DNA from: Coriaria nepalensis
Lineage: Eukaryota > Streptophyta > Magnoliopsida > Cucurbitales > Coriariaceae
Length of the DNA stretch: 64,000 nt
Assembly (NCBI GenBank): GCA_027186245.1
Contig: CP114485.1
Coordinates: 4,030,001 to 4,094,000 of the forward strand
Direction: 5' to 3'
A model generated the notes under the pieces. That model worked only from the letters and a program-made list of their open reading frames with translations, was not told the DNA's origin and ran no database searches. A program made the position numbers and the translations under genes. Positions 1-11,184 of the stretch are shown piece by piece. How positions within the stretch are numbered: the first letter of the stretch is position 1; each line of letters opens with the position of its first letter.

Positions 1-110
1 TCCTCTTTCTTCTTCCTCTTCTTCTCTCTCTATCCCTGGGTGTAGTGTATTCGCACAGGCATCAGTTTTTCACAAGCTCAAAGCTCCTCCGATCTCTCTA
101 GTCATAGTTT

Positions 111-2710
111 ATGAGGTATTTCCCCTCCACTATCTCTCTCGACTATTCTCTTGGTTTCCATCCTTTTTGCTTTCCTGATCTGTTTCTGCGATTTTCATTT
201 CTGCATCTGATATTTCGATCTTTTCAGTCTCGTTGATTCATTCTCCCTTTACCCCTAAAATTAGTGATTTTTCGTAACTTTCGTTTATGCTTCCTTCTGC
301 GAATGCTTCTTTTATCGTCTTTCTTCTTGTATTTATGTTTTTCTTTGATTTTGGGCACTTCTTTCTTTTACTTTTTCCCACTTTTTATTTAGGGTTCATA
401 GTGCTACTAACTTATGAATTAATTGATTCTCTTTCACGCGAAAATATGGGTTTTTTTTTTTTTTTTTGAAGCTTTTGTTAGTTGTACCCTTTCGGTTTTG
501 GGATCGATAGTTCTTGGTAATTGTGTGCATTTTCAAGTTATTTGGAGTACTATACGTGATACGTTCAATCAGGTTCTGATACTGCGCAATTAGGCTTATT
601 TATTTAACTTAAGAAGTTGCCCTTTCTTACTGGTTTCGTTGCTGTTATTGTTTATGTAGTGATCCATCGTTTGATGCCTTAGTGCTTTCAGTAATAATTC
701 CAAACTCATCAGTAATTGACATTTATTTTCCTTTTCTTTTTTCTCCTTTCTTGTATCTTGGATTTTATATCAGCAGCTCGAAGGAGAAACCCACTCTCGG
801 GTAAGACAGTTATCATCAATTCACTTAGTTTTTTTTTTTTCATGAAATATTTGGTATAACTATTGGTTTGCTACTTTACATACAGTGGTACGCGGATCAA
901 GACCCGCAAACGGAACATTGCAGCTCCGTTGGACCCTGCAGCCTTTGCAGATGCAGTGGTCCAGATTTATCTGGATAATGCTGGTGATCTGGTGATTGTC
1001 TTATTTCATTTAAAGTATTGTCTAGTTATGTACATAATCATGATTTCATTTTCTTAATGAAAGTAATCGAAATTTTATTCCTTTCCTTTCAGGAACTTGT
1101 TGCTAAGAGCGTTGAGTCTTCTGAGCTTAACTTCTCAAGATACGGAGACACCTTCTTTGAGGCAAGCTTCTCCATCTTGTAATTGCTGTATTTAGTAGAT
1201 GTGTCTTCTTACAAATTCGGAAATACCAAGTAATTCTTGAAAACATAATAATATATTTTGATATGCAGGTTGTCTTCACAGGGGGGCGTACACAGCCTGG
1301 AACAACAAAGCCTGATGAGGGGGAGCGCCATTCTTACTCTATAATAGATTGTGAACCAGAGCGTGAGCTCATCTTACCCTCTGTCATCTATGTTCAGAAG
1401 ATTCTGCGTAGAAAGCCTTTTCTCATAAAGAATCTTGAAAATGTTATGCGGAGATTCTTGCAGTCCTTGGAGCTCTTTGAGGAGAATGAAAGGAAGAAGC
1501 TTGCAATATTCACTGCCCTCGCCTTTTCCCAGAAGCTATCAGGTCTTCCTCCAGAGACTGTTTTCCAGCCACTGCTAAAGGACAACCTTGTGGGCAAGGG
1601 AGTAGTCCTTTGCTTTATTACTGACTTTTTCAAGGAGTATCTGATCGATAATAGCCTTGATGATTTGATTGCTATTCTTAAGCGAGGAAAAGTGGAGGAC
1701 AATCTTATGGAATTCTTCCCTTCTGCAAAACGATCCCCTGAGGGTTTCTCTGAGCATTTCACGTGAGTGTTCTTTGCCAATATTGGTGTCGTAACTAATG
1801 CCCCCCCCCCCCCCCCTGTTTATTTGTATGTATCTTACTGTTTCAAACTTCAGCAAGGAAGGGCTGGTGGCTTTAGTTGAATACAATGAGAAGAAGATAT
1901 TTGAGGTGAAACTTAAGGAAATGAAGTCTACTTTAACAACCCAGATCACAGAGGAAACAGACATATCTGAAGTCATAGAAACTGTGAAGCAACGAGTCAA
2001 AGATGCTAAGCTACCTGACGTTGAGGTTGTTCGGATTTTGTGGGATGTTATAATGGATGCTGTGCAGTGGTCTGGAAAGAACCAGCAACAAAATGCTAAT
2101 TCTGCTCTTCGCCAGGTAAACCTTTGCACTTACTGTTGTGCTCAATCAATATTATGATTCATCTGGAACAACCAAATAAAGTTAGATGAACTGGATCTCT
2201 TAAAGTAGATTATGTCAGCTTAAACTGAAATTTGTGGGCGTAATTGAGTCATATTTGTTGATTTGAATGGACCCAGAATATGCGAAAATGCTAATAATGC
2301 ACAGATTTCATTATATGATGTGGATGATGTAGGTGAAAACTTGGGCGAAATTGCTGAGTGCCTTTTGCACAAGTGGGAAACTTGAGCTTGAACTGATGTA
2401 CAAAGTTCAGATGCAATGCTATGAAGATGCAAAGCTGATGAAGCTCTTTCTGGAGATTGTTCGGTCTCTCTACGACCAGGATGTGCTGGCAGAGGACACT
2501 ATTCTCCATTGGTTCCGCAAAGGAACAAATCTCAAGGGCAGGTACTTTTTTTTTTTTTTCCAAGATCAATTAGTCATGGGAGATTATGTCCAGTAGATTT
2601 TACGCTAATCATGGTTTTATGTTTCTGTCTGATAATCTTACAGGCAGACTTTTGTGAAGGCTTTGGAGCCCTTTGTGAATTGGTTGGAAGAGGCAGAAGA
2701 AGAGGAATGA
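111..2710 (+). CDS. eIF5-mimic / BZW (basic leucine zipper and W2 domain) protein
   Basis: Eight coding exons: 111-115, 774-800, 886-991, 1093-1161, 1269-1762, 1854-2115, 2333-2541, 2644-2710; they join to 412 residues. The product begins MSSSKEKPTLGGTRIKTRKR and ends in a W2-type acidic tail (NWLEEAEEEE). The family competes with eIF5 for eIF2/eIF3 through its C-terminal W2 (MIF4G-like HEAT) domain and tunes start-codon stringency in the cytosol. The first coding exon has only five bases (ATGAG), chosen because it is the only upstream ATG that restores the family N-terminus across a GT-AG intron. Intron 4 starts with GC (GAG|GCAAGC) rather than GT. Intron 5 has a pure C tract in front of its acceptor. 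Length matches the plant family (about 411 aa). Seen: all exon joins in frame; known: the family role; inferred: expression. Confidence 0.93.
1801..1816 (+). repeat. poly-C tract before the BZW intron 5 acceptor
   Basis: Sixteen consecutive C residues lie about 40 bases upstream of the AG acceptor of a plant intron, where U-rich sequence is the rule. Homopolymer length may be a sequencing artefact or a polymorphism. Confidence 0.85.
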
Positions 2711-3484
2711 ATGAAATAGCCTGGCTCTGTTACCCTGCTCGTGCCCTTAATCAACTTCTATCCATATTTTTTTCCCCTTTTAGATATCAGTAGCAGTCTT
2801 CATGTGCTAGACTTTGGTTTGTGATGATGATGATATAAGGAAGATGGTGGCTTATATTTTACTAGTAATAATGGAGGGTCGCTGTGTAGTCTCAATTTGT
2901 TGGGGCTTCTCTGTGCTCTGCTCCGACCTGTATAATTTATGCTATCATACATACAATTCCTAAAGTTATCTTTCTTTATTTCCTATTTTGATTTGGGTTT
3001 CACTTTCGTACAAGTATTGCTTTTTTTCTTTCATAAGAAATGTGGGTTCCCAAGTATTATCGTTCAATCTCTGAAGTTTCACTAATTATCTGAGGTTTTA
3101 TGATTCAGGGGTGCACTAGAGGTTTTCATAGTTTGGAAGGGCTAAAAATAAAAGTACAATTTACGCACTAAAGAGGGCTATTCAAACAAAAAAAAACCTG
3201 AATGGGCCATTTGTAATCTCTACCTAAAGTAAAACTGGTCTACCTTTAAGAAGATGAGGGGAGATGGGAATGTTATGGAGCATGAGGCGATCAGGAGAAG
3301 ATCCCTGGTCCGAGTGAAAGAGCTTAGTTAGGGCGGGGTGGAAGAAGAAGAGCATCGCCTGCAATCTCTCAGTATCTCTCTGTTGCATTAGCAATAGAAG
3401 AAACTGAGTTCTTCTTCCTTGAAAAGCAAGAGAAAGTAAGCCACCTAAACTCAAGCTGTCAGGCTGACATAATTCTTGACTCAA
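2711..3484. other. 3' UTR of the BZW gene and spacer
   Basis: The first few hundred bases are T-rich and likely 3' UTR of the BZW gene. An open frame on the minus strand at 3224-3484 has no recognisable domain and no ATG-supported family match, so it is not called a gene. Nothing else recognisable. Confidence 0.4.
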
Positions 3485-4850
3485 GAGATCAAATAATTTT
3501 TGTTAATATTCTTCATCTCCCCCGCATTACAACCCTAATTGTTATTATATAAGATGCAATTCCTATTACTAATGCATCAAATAAGGAAATACTAAATTAA
3601 ATTGAATCTTCTATAAATAATATTAATTATTAATAATCACTAAAGATATTCTATCAAATATTTACTAACGATAACTAAGGAAATTAATTAATTATTAAAT
3701 AAACTATTGTTACTATTAATAATCATATAAGTGCACGTGGGTTAATGCCTGCATTGAAGCTACGTAATCTTGAGTCTTAAGTTTGTATCCTGAGTCCGAT
3801 TATTACATCTCAGCTCACTTTCGTTATACGATTCATCATTACTCCTTCTCAAAAATAGACGTTGTCCTCAAAGTTCAAAGCCAGAGGTTCAAAGTTTGAT
3901 TACTATGTCTCGGCCCATCTTCCTTATGCGATCCATCGTTACTCTCCCTAAAAAATAAAACTTCTCCTCAAGGTTCCAACAGTTTGCCTGCTTCTTCCTC
4001 ATGTACTATTCTATCATTTGCCCTCCTTTTGACATGAACCTTGTCCTCTTAACGATAATAACAAGTCTAATTACAGTCTTAGGAGCAGGTAGTGTACTTT
4101 CATCAATTCATCCTTTAAAAACAATACCACATCATCATTTGCTAAGAAGACTATCAGTTGATGTAAGTGTGGAATTCAGAATTGGGTTTTCATTTTTACA
4201 GAAAAACTTTGTGACTTCATAAATAAATTTTGTATTTACTGTCGGCTTCCCATCATCTACAAATCATTCTTTAAGACAGGACTAGGGACTACTACCATCA
4301 GCTTCCTCATCATTTGCGAATCATTCTTCAAGATTTTTTTTCATTTTACCTCCTAATAACTTTTGAATCTTCGTTTGGCTAGCGATAGACCTTTCTTGCA
4401 ACAAACATACGGATTCCTTGATATGTTTGATTAAATATTCAATTTTTTCAAAATATTTCTTGTCTAATATAACGGTGCTTGAACTCGTCCAAAAATCGGA
4501 TTGCTTTAATACCAATTAATAAAACTCGTAATGGATAGATACGAATAATACCTAACTCACAGTATTAGGTCGACATAAATACCTAATTCACAGTGAGCAA
4601 AAGACCAAATAACTCTCATTAATATTCTTCCTCTCCCCTTGCATTAGAACCCTACCATTGTATAAAACCCAATCCTTTTAAGTATTACTAATCAATAATG
4701 ATATTAAAGATATTTTACCAAATACTAACGATAATTAGGAAAATTAATTAATTACTAAATCAATTACCATTACAATTAATAATTCTAACTAAACGCATAT
4801 GGGCGGGCCATCTTCTTCCTCCTGCGATCCATCATAATATGACAAGCTTG
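3485..4850 (-). mobile_element. degraded LTR-type element remnant (direct repeats plus primer-binding-like site)
   Basis: Two diverged direct repeats lie about 1.1 kb apart: 3491-3735 and 4607-4795. Both run through the words TTAATATTCTTC, CTCCCC, GCATTA, AACCCT, TACTAACGATAA and GGAAATTAATTAATTA in the same order. Between them, at 4503-4514, the minus strand reads TGGTATTAAAGC, 10 of 12 matches to the usual tRNA-Met primer-binding site of plant LTR elements. Two tandem copies of a roughly 115-bp unit (about 3775-3870 and 3893-3990, sharing GCGATCCATC-type words) follow the first repeat, with a partial third copy at 4800-4845. No gag or pol frame survives. I infer an old non-autonomous LTR element on the minus strand; solo repeats of another kind remain possible. 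Confidence 0.4.
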
Positions 4851-6459
4851 TGAATTTCCTTTTGTCTTGTCTTTTTCGACCCTAGTCTTCCCAAAAATCG
4901 ACCAAGCGATGATTTCTGTCGGTTTCTACGCATTTCGGGAGGGAACATAAACAGACAGTACACCGTCTGGCGGTGGCGGATACCATTTATCAGATTTCCA
5001 TTACAACAAATTTTTTTTTTTCCCTGATAAGTTGTCGAATTTGCGACGTTGCTTGCTATGCAGTGACTCGGATTCGAACCAGCACCATGTTTTAATCACA
5101 TGCATGATGCATCAATCAATTATTACCTTCTCTTATTTAATCACCATTTTTTTAAAAAATTATAGTTAATATGTGATTTTTAAAAATTCAAGTGTGAATG
5201 CGTTTTAGGATAATCTTAAAAAAAATCAAATTTTAACATCTAGATAGCTGTCTAAATTGCTAACTACAACTCAATCATCATGATCCTATTCTATACGTTA
5301 CAAATACTATATATCATATATTTCAAACCTTTTGACATCTAGTCTTCCTCTTTGTATGCATATGTTCTTCTTCTTCATCATCAGATGATCAAATAGTGGT
5401 ACACAGGGGACAGATCATGGTGGATAAGGATCGAGAGGGATATTATTTACTCTTAATTTTACTAAAATTTAATTTTTATTATAATATTATTATAAAATTT
5501 ATGTGAAAAAAAATATATTTTTACATATCTAATTTTGCCGCTCTTCGGATATTTATCCGGCTCCACCTGGTTGTACATATCATCAGGATGTTCTTCAAAA
5601 TCATTTGCCTGCGCGCCTGTTCATCAACATTGACATTGATCTTGCAAAGATGCAGCCATTTGACTATAATACAATGAGACAACACATGATATATAATGTC
5701 GTATGATTTGTCTGTTCCATCTTATCAAATCGATCGATGGGGCATTTATATTAGGACCACATGATCGATCCTCTACATGTCACATTACACAACCTCCATA
5801 CATATAAAAATTAGGTATGTCTATATTGCACTTATGGGATAGTTGGAGATGATAGATAATAGCGGATTAATGTTCTGAGTGTAGACTCAATAAGGTTCAA
5901 CTTCCGTATACGTTATTTCTGAATTAATATATATATATATATGTATCCATAACGTGAAGCTAGCACTAATTAGTACAAACTACAAAGTTGTTGGTGCGTA
6001 CGTGTAGACTCAGCATCTCTTCCGACAACCATGATAGGTAGCTTGAACAAGCAGCTTCCTTTCTAGCTAAACCTCCACGTAAGACGGATTAGGATTATAT
6101 TATCATATAATCGAAGCACTGATCCAACTATGGATAAGCATTAATCATCCAAATATGGATAAGCGTTGTATAGATCCACTATTCAAGAACCTCCCCACGA
6201 GCTCCAACATCAAAGTGATCCAATTGGGACGATATGGGTACCCACTTGACGACAAAAATGGTCGGTCTCTTGTGAGAGCCGCCATTTTCATTGATAAATA
6301 ACTTTTTATCATTTTAAGCATGCAATAATACAATGCAATTAGTAAGTCTAACAACATACTTAAAGTAACTTTAAATCTTAACATGTCGCAATTAATAGAC
6401 AGATGAGTTGGTTATCAGGTATGTTCGGAGTTTTAATATGTTTTTGGAGTATTTACTTC

Positions 6460-6490
<31 letters not shown>

Positions 6491-7813
6491 GTATTGATAT
6501 ACCAACGGAGAAATTAGATTGGTCGGATTGTTCGTGGTCGGGATTGTGTTCAACCTTGCACTTTTTAATTTCATATTTACTTTTTTAAGATTCGCGAAAA
6601 TGACACGCCTGCTCTTAATTTTCAACTTTTTAATATTTTTAATATTTTATTTTTTATTAGATAAAATTTGTTGTTAATTTATTTTAATTATTAATTATTA
6701 TAATAATTAATAACATCATTTTCACTTACCGGTAAAGAGGAGGGAGGAGAGCCGGTTATTGCTTTTTGCCGTTTTCACCACTCTTCTCTTTGGGTCGTTC
6801 GGTGATTGCTATTATTTCTCCAGTTGAACCTTTCTTCCTCCACATCTCTCTCTCTCTCTAAACTCTCTTCTTTTGAGTTTGCTGTCTATCCATTTTTTCT
6901 TCATTAATCTGGTGTTTCCACTCCAGAGTTTTAATAAACTGAGCTGCTCTCTTCTCTTCTCTTCTATTTTTTTCGGTACATTTTGATCTCTCTTTTTCCT
7001 TTCTTCTGATTTCATTCTTCTGGGAAATTGATCCGAGAGACAATTTCTGGGTGGAGTTTATTTCAAACAGAATTTTCCACAAACAAAGTGGATATAGAGA
7101 GAATTTCTGGTCTCAAGGCTTGCTGATTGTTTGTTGAAGGACAATCCTCAATACTCATCATTATCATCATCATCGTCGTCATCATCATCATCATCATCAC
7201 AGCTTATTGATTGCTAGTGTATTTTCCGAAGTCGGTATGTATATATTTTCCCCTCACCCCCCTTCGTTTTTTGCCTTTTTGGCAATAGATCTGCTTTTTA
7301 TTCTACTCGCTTTTTTGGGCTTCTCAACTTTCTTTCTTTTTTTTCCCAGTTTTTTTCCCTCTTAAATTAAAATTGAAAGAAGAAAAATCTTTGAAAGAGA
7401 AAAACAGGGTGGAGTTTCCTTTGTCATTTGGGCTTCATTTGTACACAAAAATGTGTCTTTGTGTGTGTGTGTTTTTTTTTAATTGATTATTTGCGTGGAA
7501 TTTCAATTCCGGGTTGTTTTCTTCTTCCTGCATTCAATGATTTTTTCTCTACCTTCAGTACAAGGTTAAAGGGATTTTTGGGGTGATGATTTTCTGGTTT
7601 AACTTCACTCTAGGCTTTAAAGTTTTCGAGTCAGAAATTGCTGAAGGGTGGAAATTAGTGGATATATATACGTGAATTCGGATGCAAAATTAAGAGATCT
7701 TACTAGGGGAGGAGTGAGTCGATATCTTCATCACGGATCCATCAATTGAAAGTAGAGGGTCTTATTGGTTAGTTGGTCTGGAGTGCATACTGAATATCAT
7801 CAGGGCCCTTAGG
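4851..7813. other. AT-rich intergenic DNA and PP2C promoter/5' UTR
   Basis: No credible coding frame. There are TA microsatellites at about 5930-5942 and 6466-6490. The stretch from about 6720 becomes CT-rich (CTCTCTCTCT at 6845-6860), typical of a plant promoter or 5' UTR. A CAT/CGT trinucleotide run lies at 7156-7200. A GT-like donor near 7235 and an AG before 7800 would allow a 5' UTR intron upstream of the PP2C start, but nothing decides this. Confidence 0.4.
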
Positions 7814-10490
7814 ATGGGTTCCTGTTTATCAGCTGAATCTAGGAGCCCCATCCCTGGCTCTCCGGGATCTCCTTCCCTCGGATTCAAGAAGAGGAAAAAT
7901 TCCAAGAAAAAGTTGGGGTCAAGAAATTCTTCTTTTGATCACAGAAAGGACGAACGGCGTCAACAAATTTCAGGGAGGATGTTCTTTAATGGTTCTAGTG
8001 AGGTTGCTGCTATGTTTACTCAACAGGGCAAGAAAGGGACTAATCAAGATGCCATGCTTGTTTGGGAGGTTAGTTTTTATTTTTTTGTTAGTATCCAGAT
8101 TGTTTCATTGAGATAATGTTGTTACTGATTGAATTATTGATTCCATGGATAGATTTATATCATTATTTTTTTCTCGAGTGTCTTAGCAAGCGATGTATTA
8201 AATTGATGACTGTTCTTGGATTAAAGAATATTGTGTTTTTATAGTTACTTCCAAGCCAATTCATCAGCACGTGGCCTTGTATTATGTTATTCTTTCCTGA
8301 TCTGGCTGTACATGTTATCTCGATCAGGATAATTGAGTATGTTTTAGGAAAAACTATGGGTGAAATTACCATTTTCGGCCCTTAACTTTCAGATTAATTA
8401 ATTTCTCTTTAATATTTTTAAAATGTTCCATTTTAGTCCCAAGTATCAACTTTGTACGTGTAAAATTTAAAATTGATCTCTAAATTTTATGAATACTACA
8501 ATTAATACATCTAATCTCATCAACATTGTTAATAACTTCTTTTTCATTCTTTAATATTTTACTCTCCATTTTTTATTCTTAATAACCTCAAATCCCAATA
8601 TCGACCACTTCAACAACCATTGTAACCATATTAATGATGTTTACGGATAGGAAACCTGCTATGTGTTTTAGACATAAGACATTCTTAAGCGGTTAAATGT
8701 TCAATTTTACCTGCTTAATAAGCATGGAGCATCACGACTAGTTGTATAACGTTGTGCATTACAGAATTTTGGCTCTAGAACGGACACTGTCTTCTGCGGA
8801 GTTTTTGATGGCCATGGTCCTTATGGTCATATGGTTGCAAAGAGGGTGAGGGATTCTCTTCCACTGAAACTGAGTGCACATTGGGAAGTCAATGCAACCA
8901 ATGATGATGGTTGTAGAGAAAGTGGCCTTACTACAGGAAGCATGAACTCTGAAGATACTGCTTTTATATCTGCTGATGAAGATTCTAGAATCTCAATGGA
9001 AAGTGAGGAAGCAGATATGCGCCCGGATTTCTTTCAGACAATAAAAGAGTCATTTTTGAAGGCCTCTAAAGTCATGGACAGGGAATTGAGAATGAACCAA
9101 AGCATTGATTGTTTCTGTAGTGGGACCACAGCAGTAACTCTGGTTAAGCAGGTATTGAGTCATAGAATTCGTGCTCCCTCTTTGTATGTTGAAGTTTTCA
9201 GTTCATGATAAACCGTAGTTAACATATTTTATCATGTCTCATTTTTAGGGACGAGATGTTGTTGTTGGAAATGTTGGAGACTCCAGGGCTGTTCTGGGCA
9301 CTAGAGATGAAAATGATTCTCTTATTGCAGTTCAGTTAACCGTGGATCTCAAGCCAAATCTTCCAGGTCTCTCTTTTTCTCCAGTCATTGAAGTTCATTC
9401 TCTCGTTCCAATTTTAACTTGAATAGTATGATTTACTTCCAGACTATACCAAGGGTATAGTAATTTATACGTCTATTCGTGAGTACCGTCCACTGGTCAG
9501 TTTCTTCTAATTCTTGCTATTGTTCTCCTATGTGTTTTCTCTGATACATTTTTATGCTTGCAGCGGAAGCAGAGAGAATCCGTAAATGTAGAGGCCGAGT
9601 TTTTGCTCTTCAAGACGAACCTGAGGTTGCTCGTGTTTGGTTGCCAAATTACAATTCGCCCGGACTTGCCATGGCTCGGGCCTTTGGAGATTTCTGCCTC
9701 AAGGATTTTGGCCTCATCTCCGTTCCTGAAGTATCTTATCGACGCCTCACTGACAAGGATGAATTCATCGTCCTGGCTACAGATGGAGTAAGATACCAAC
9801 AACTCATTTCACGATATTTTAACCATCCAGTTGTAAATTTCAAACTGCATTTCGACAAATTGGCATTCTGGAAAATTATGTTTCATTTTTCAGTTTACAT
9901 TCCGATGAGTGACTGAAGTTAACTTATGTTTTGGAAGCTCCAACTAAAGTGGGACCTTAACTGGCATTCCAACTGCAAACCTTTAACTGATTTTTTTCTT
10001 TATTTTAATGCAGATTTGGGATGTTCTGTCGAATAAAGAGGTAGTAGACATTGTAGCATCGGCCCCGGCCCGTTCACATGCAGCTAGAGGGCTTGTTCAG
10101 TCCGCAATTAGAGCGTGGAAATGTAAATACCCAACTTCCAAGGTTGATGATTGTGCTGTAGTTTGTCTCTTTCTGGGCTCGAATGCGAACAGTTTGTTGT
10201 CTTCTGCTGCTTCTAGTACCAAAATCAAGGAGCAGATTATTACATCGGATGGAATGAATTCTACGACTACCATTGAGAAAGATAATGTTCCTGATCGCAA
10301 AGGTCCAGATCATCCAGGAACCGTAAGAGAGATTCTCCAGGAAGAAAGTGAAGGAGAATCGTTGATCGAGGAGGAAACGCATACAGAGGTGGGAACAGAG
10401 TGGTCTGCTCTGGAAGGAGTGTCTCGTGTCAACACATTAATAAATCTTCCGAGGTTTGTCCCCGGAAAGAATGAAAAGAAGGCACGGTGA
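7814..10490 (+). CDS. protein phosphatase 2C, clade E, myristoylated (PP2C33/PP2C74-like)
   Basis: Five coding exons: 7814-8068, 8765-9151, 9249-9366, 9564-9787, 10014-10490, giving 486 residues. The Mg/Mn-dependent Ser/Thr phosphatase core is complete: VFDGHG with D100 and G101, NVGDSRAV, GLAMARAFGD, VLATDGIWD and KVDDCAVV, which supply the metal-binding aspartates. The N-terminus MGSCLS carries Gly2 and Cys4, a classic N-myristoylation plus palmitoylation site, so I infer plasma-membrane attachment. A low-complexity acidic stretch (about 140-170) interrupts the catalytic domain, and a Ser/Glu-rich tail ends NLPRFVPGK, as in the Arabidopsis clade-E enzymes. Exon 1 starts at the ATG that gives the acylation motif. 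The 696-bp intron 1 holds AT-rich repeat-like DNA. Convergent with the carboxypeptidase gene. Confidence 0.95.
8365..8640. repeat. AT-rich repeat-like insertion in PP2C intron 1
   Basis: This part of intron 1 is markedly AT-rich and contains phrases seen in dispersed non-coding plant repeats (CATTTTAGTCCC, ATTGATCTCTAAATTTTAT). No terminal inverted repeats were resolved by eye, so the class is unknown. Confidence 0.25.
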
Positions 10491-11184
10491 AGAAGGAGGT
10501 AATCTTTTCACATTATTTTCGCGATTAATTATCATTATCATTATTTTTTATTTGATTTTTTCTACAGAAAGAAAGAAAGAAAAAAAAAAAACCCAATATT
10601 TATAGGGCCATGAAAAATGCTGAATTGGGGACGGGAATGGCGATCCCGGTTAATATTAGTGTCTCTAGGAAATATGTCCTTTCTCTCTCTTTATGGATGG
10701 AATGGGAATTTTGTAAACTGCAATTCTCCGTCTGTAACTTTTTTCTTCTCCCCTTCCAAAATTTCTAGTGTGATGATGATATATATATGTTGTTGAATAC
10801 CATTTTGATCTGTTCCGTAAAGGAAGTTGTGACAATGAAGCCTCTTTGTAAGTACCAAGTTGTGACATAAACCGTATTTTCTTTTTTCTTTTCCTGTCAT
10901 GTTCATGATTTTATTTATATTTTGCAAGAACAACTTTTTTTCTTTTCTTAAATCAGATTCAGACAGCTCAGAAATTAGCTGTCATAAAAATGGTTTCTTC
11001 TTACAGTAGGAAATATCTTACAACTTGCTAGTAGAGAAAGAGACACAAGACACAGAGCTCTTGCCATAAGATTCTGCCTCCTGAATTTTTATTTATTTAT
11101 TTATTTTTTAAATTTATATATTTTTTCTTTCATTAATCTTGTTGATTGCTGATGTGACGGAATATGAGGTTTGGTGTAGATATA
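10491..11184. other. convergent 3' UTRs and spacer
   Basis: The stretch between the PP2C stop and the carboxypeptidase stop holds a GAAAGAAAGAAA/A tract (10567-10592), TATA runs and a TTTATTTATTTA run near 11090. It is consistent with two facing 3' UTRs. No gene seen. Confidence 0.4.

Noticed and set aside
1394..2129. Long minus-strand open frames opposite the BZW exons
   Set aside because: They are antisense shadows of well-conserved coding exons and match no family.
3224..3484. 86-codon minus-strand open frame
   Set aside because: No domain, no splice context and low-complexity composition next to a decayed repeat; no support as a gene.
5060..5095. B-box-like GGTTCGAATCC on the minus strand, possible tRNA gene or SINE
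   Set aside because: The flanks do not pair as a T stem, and no A box, anticodon arm or acceptor stem could be laid out. Treated as chance or a worn fragment.
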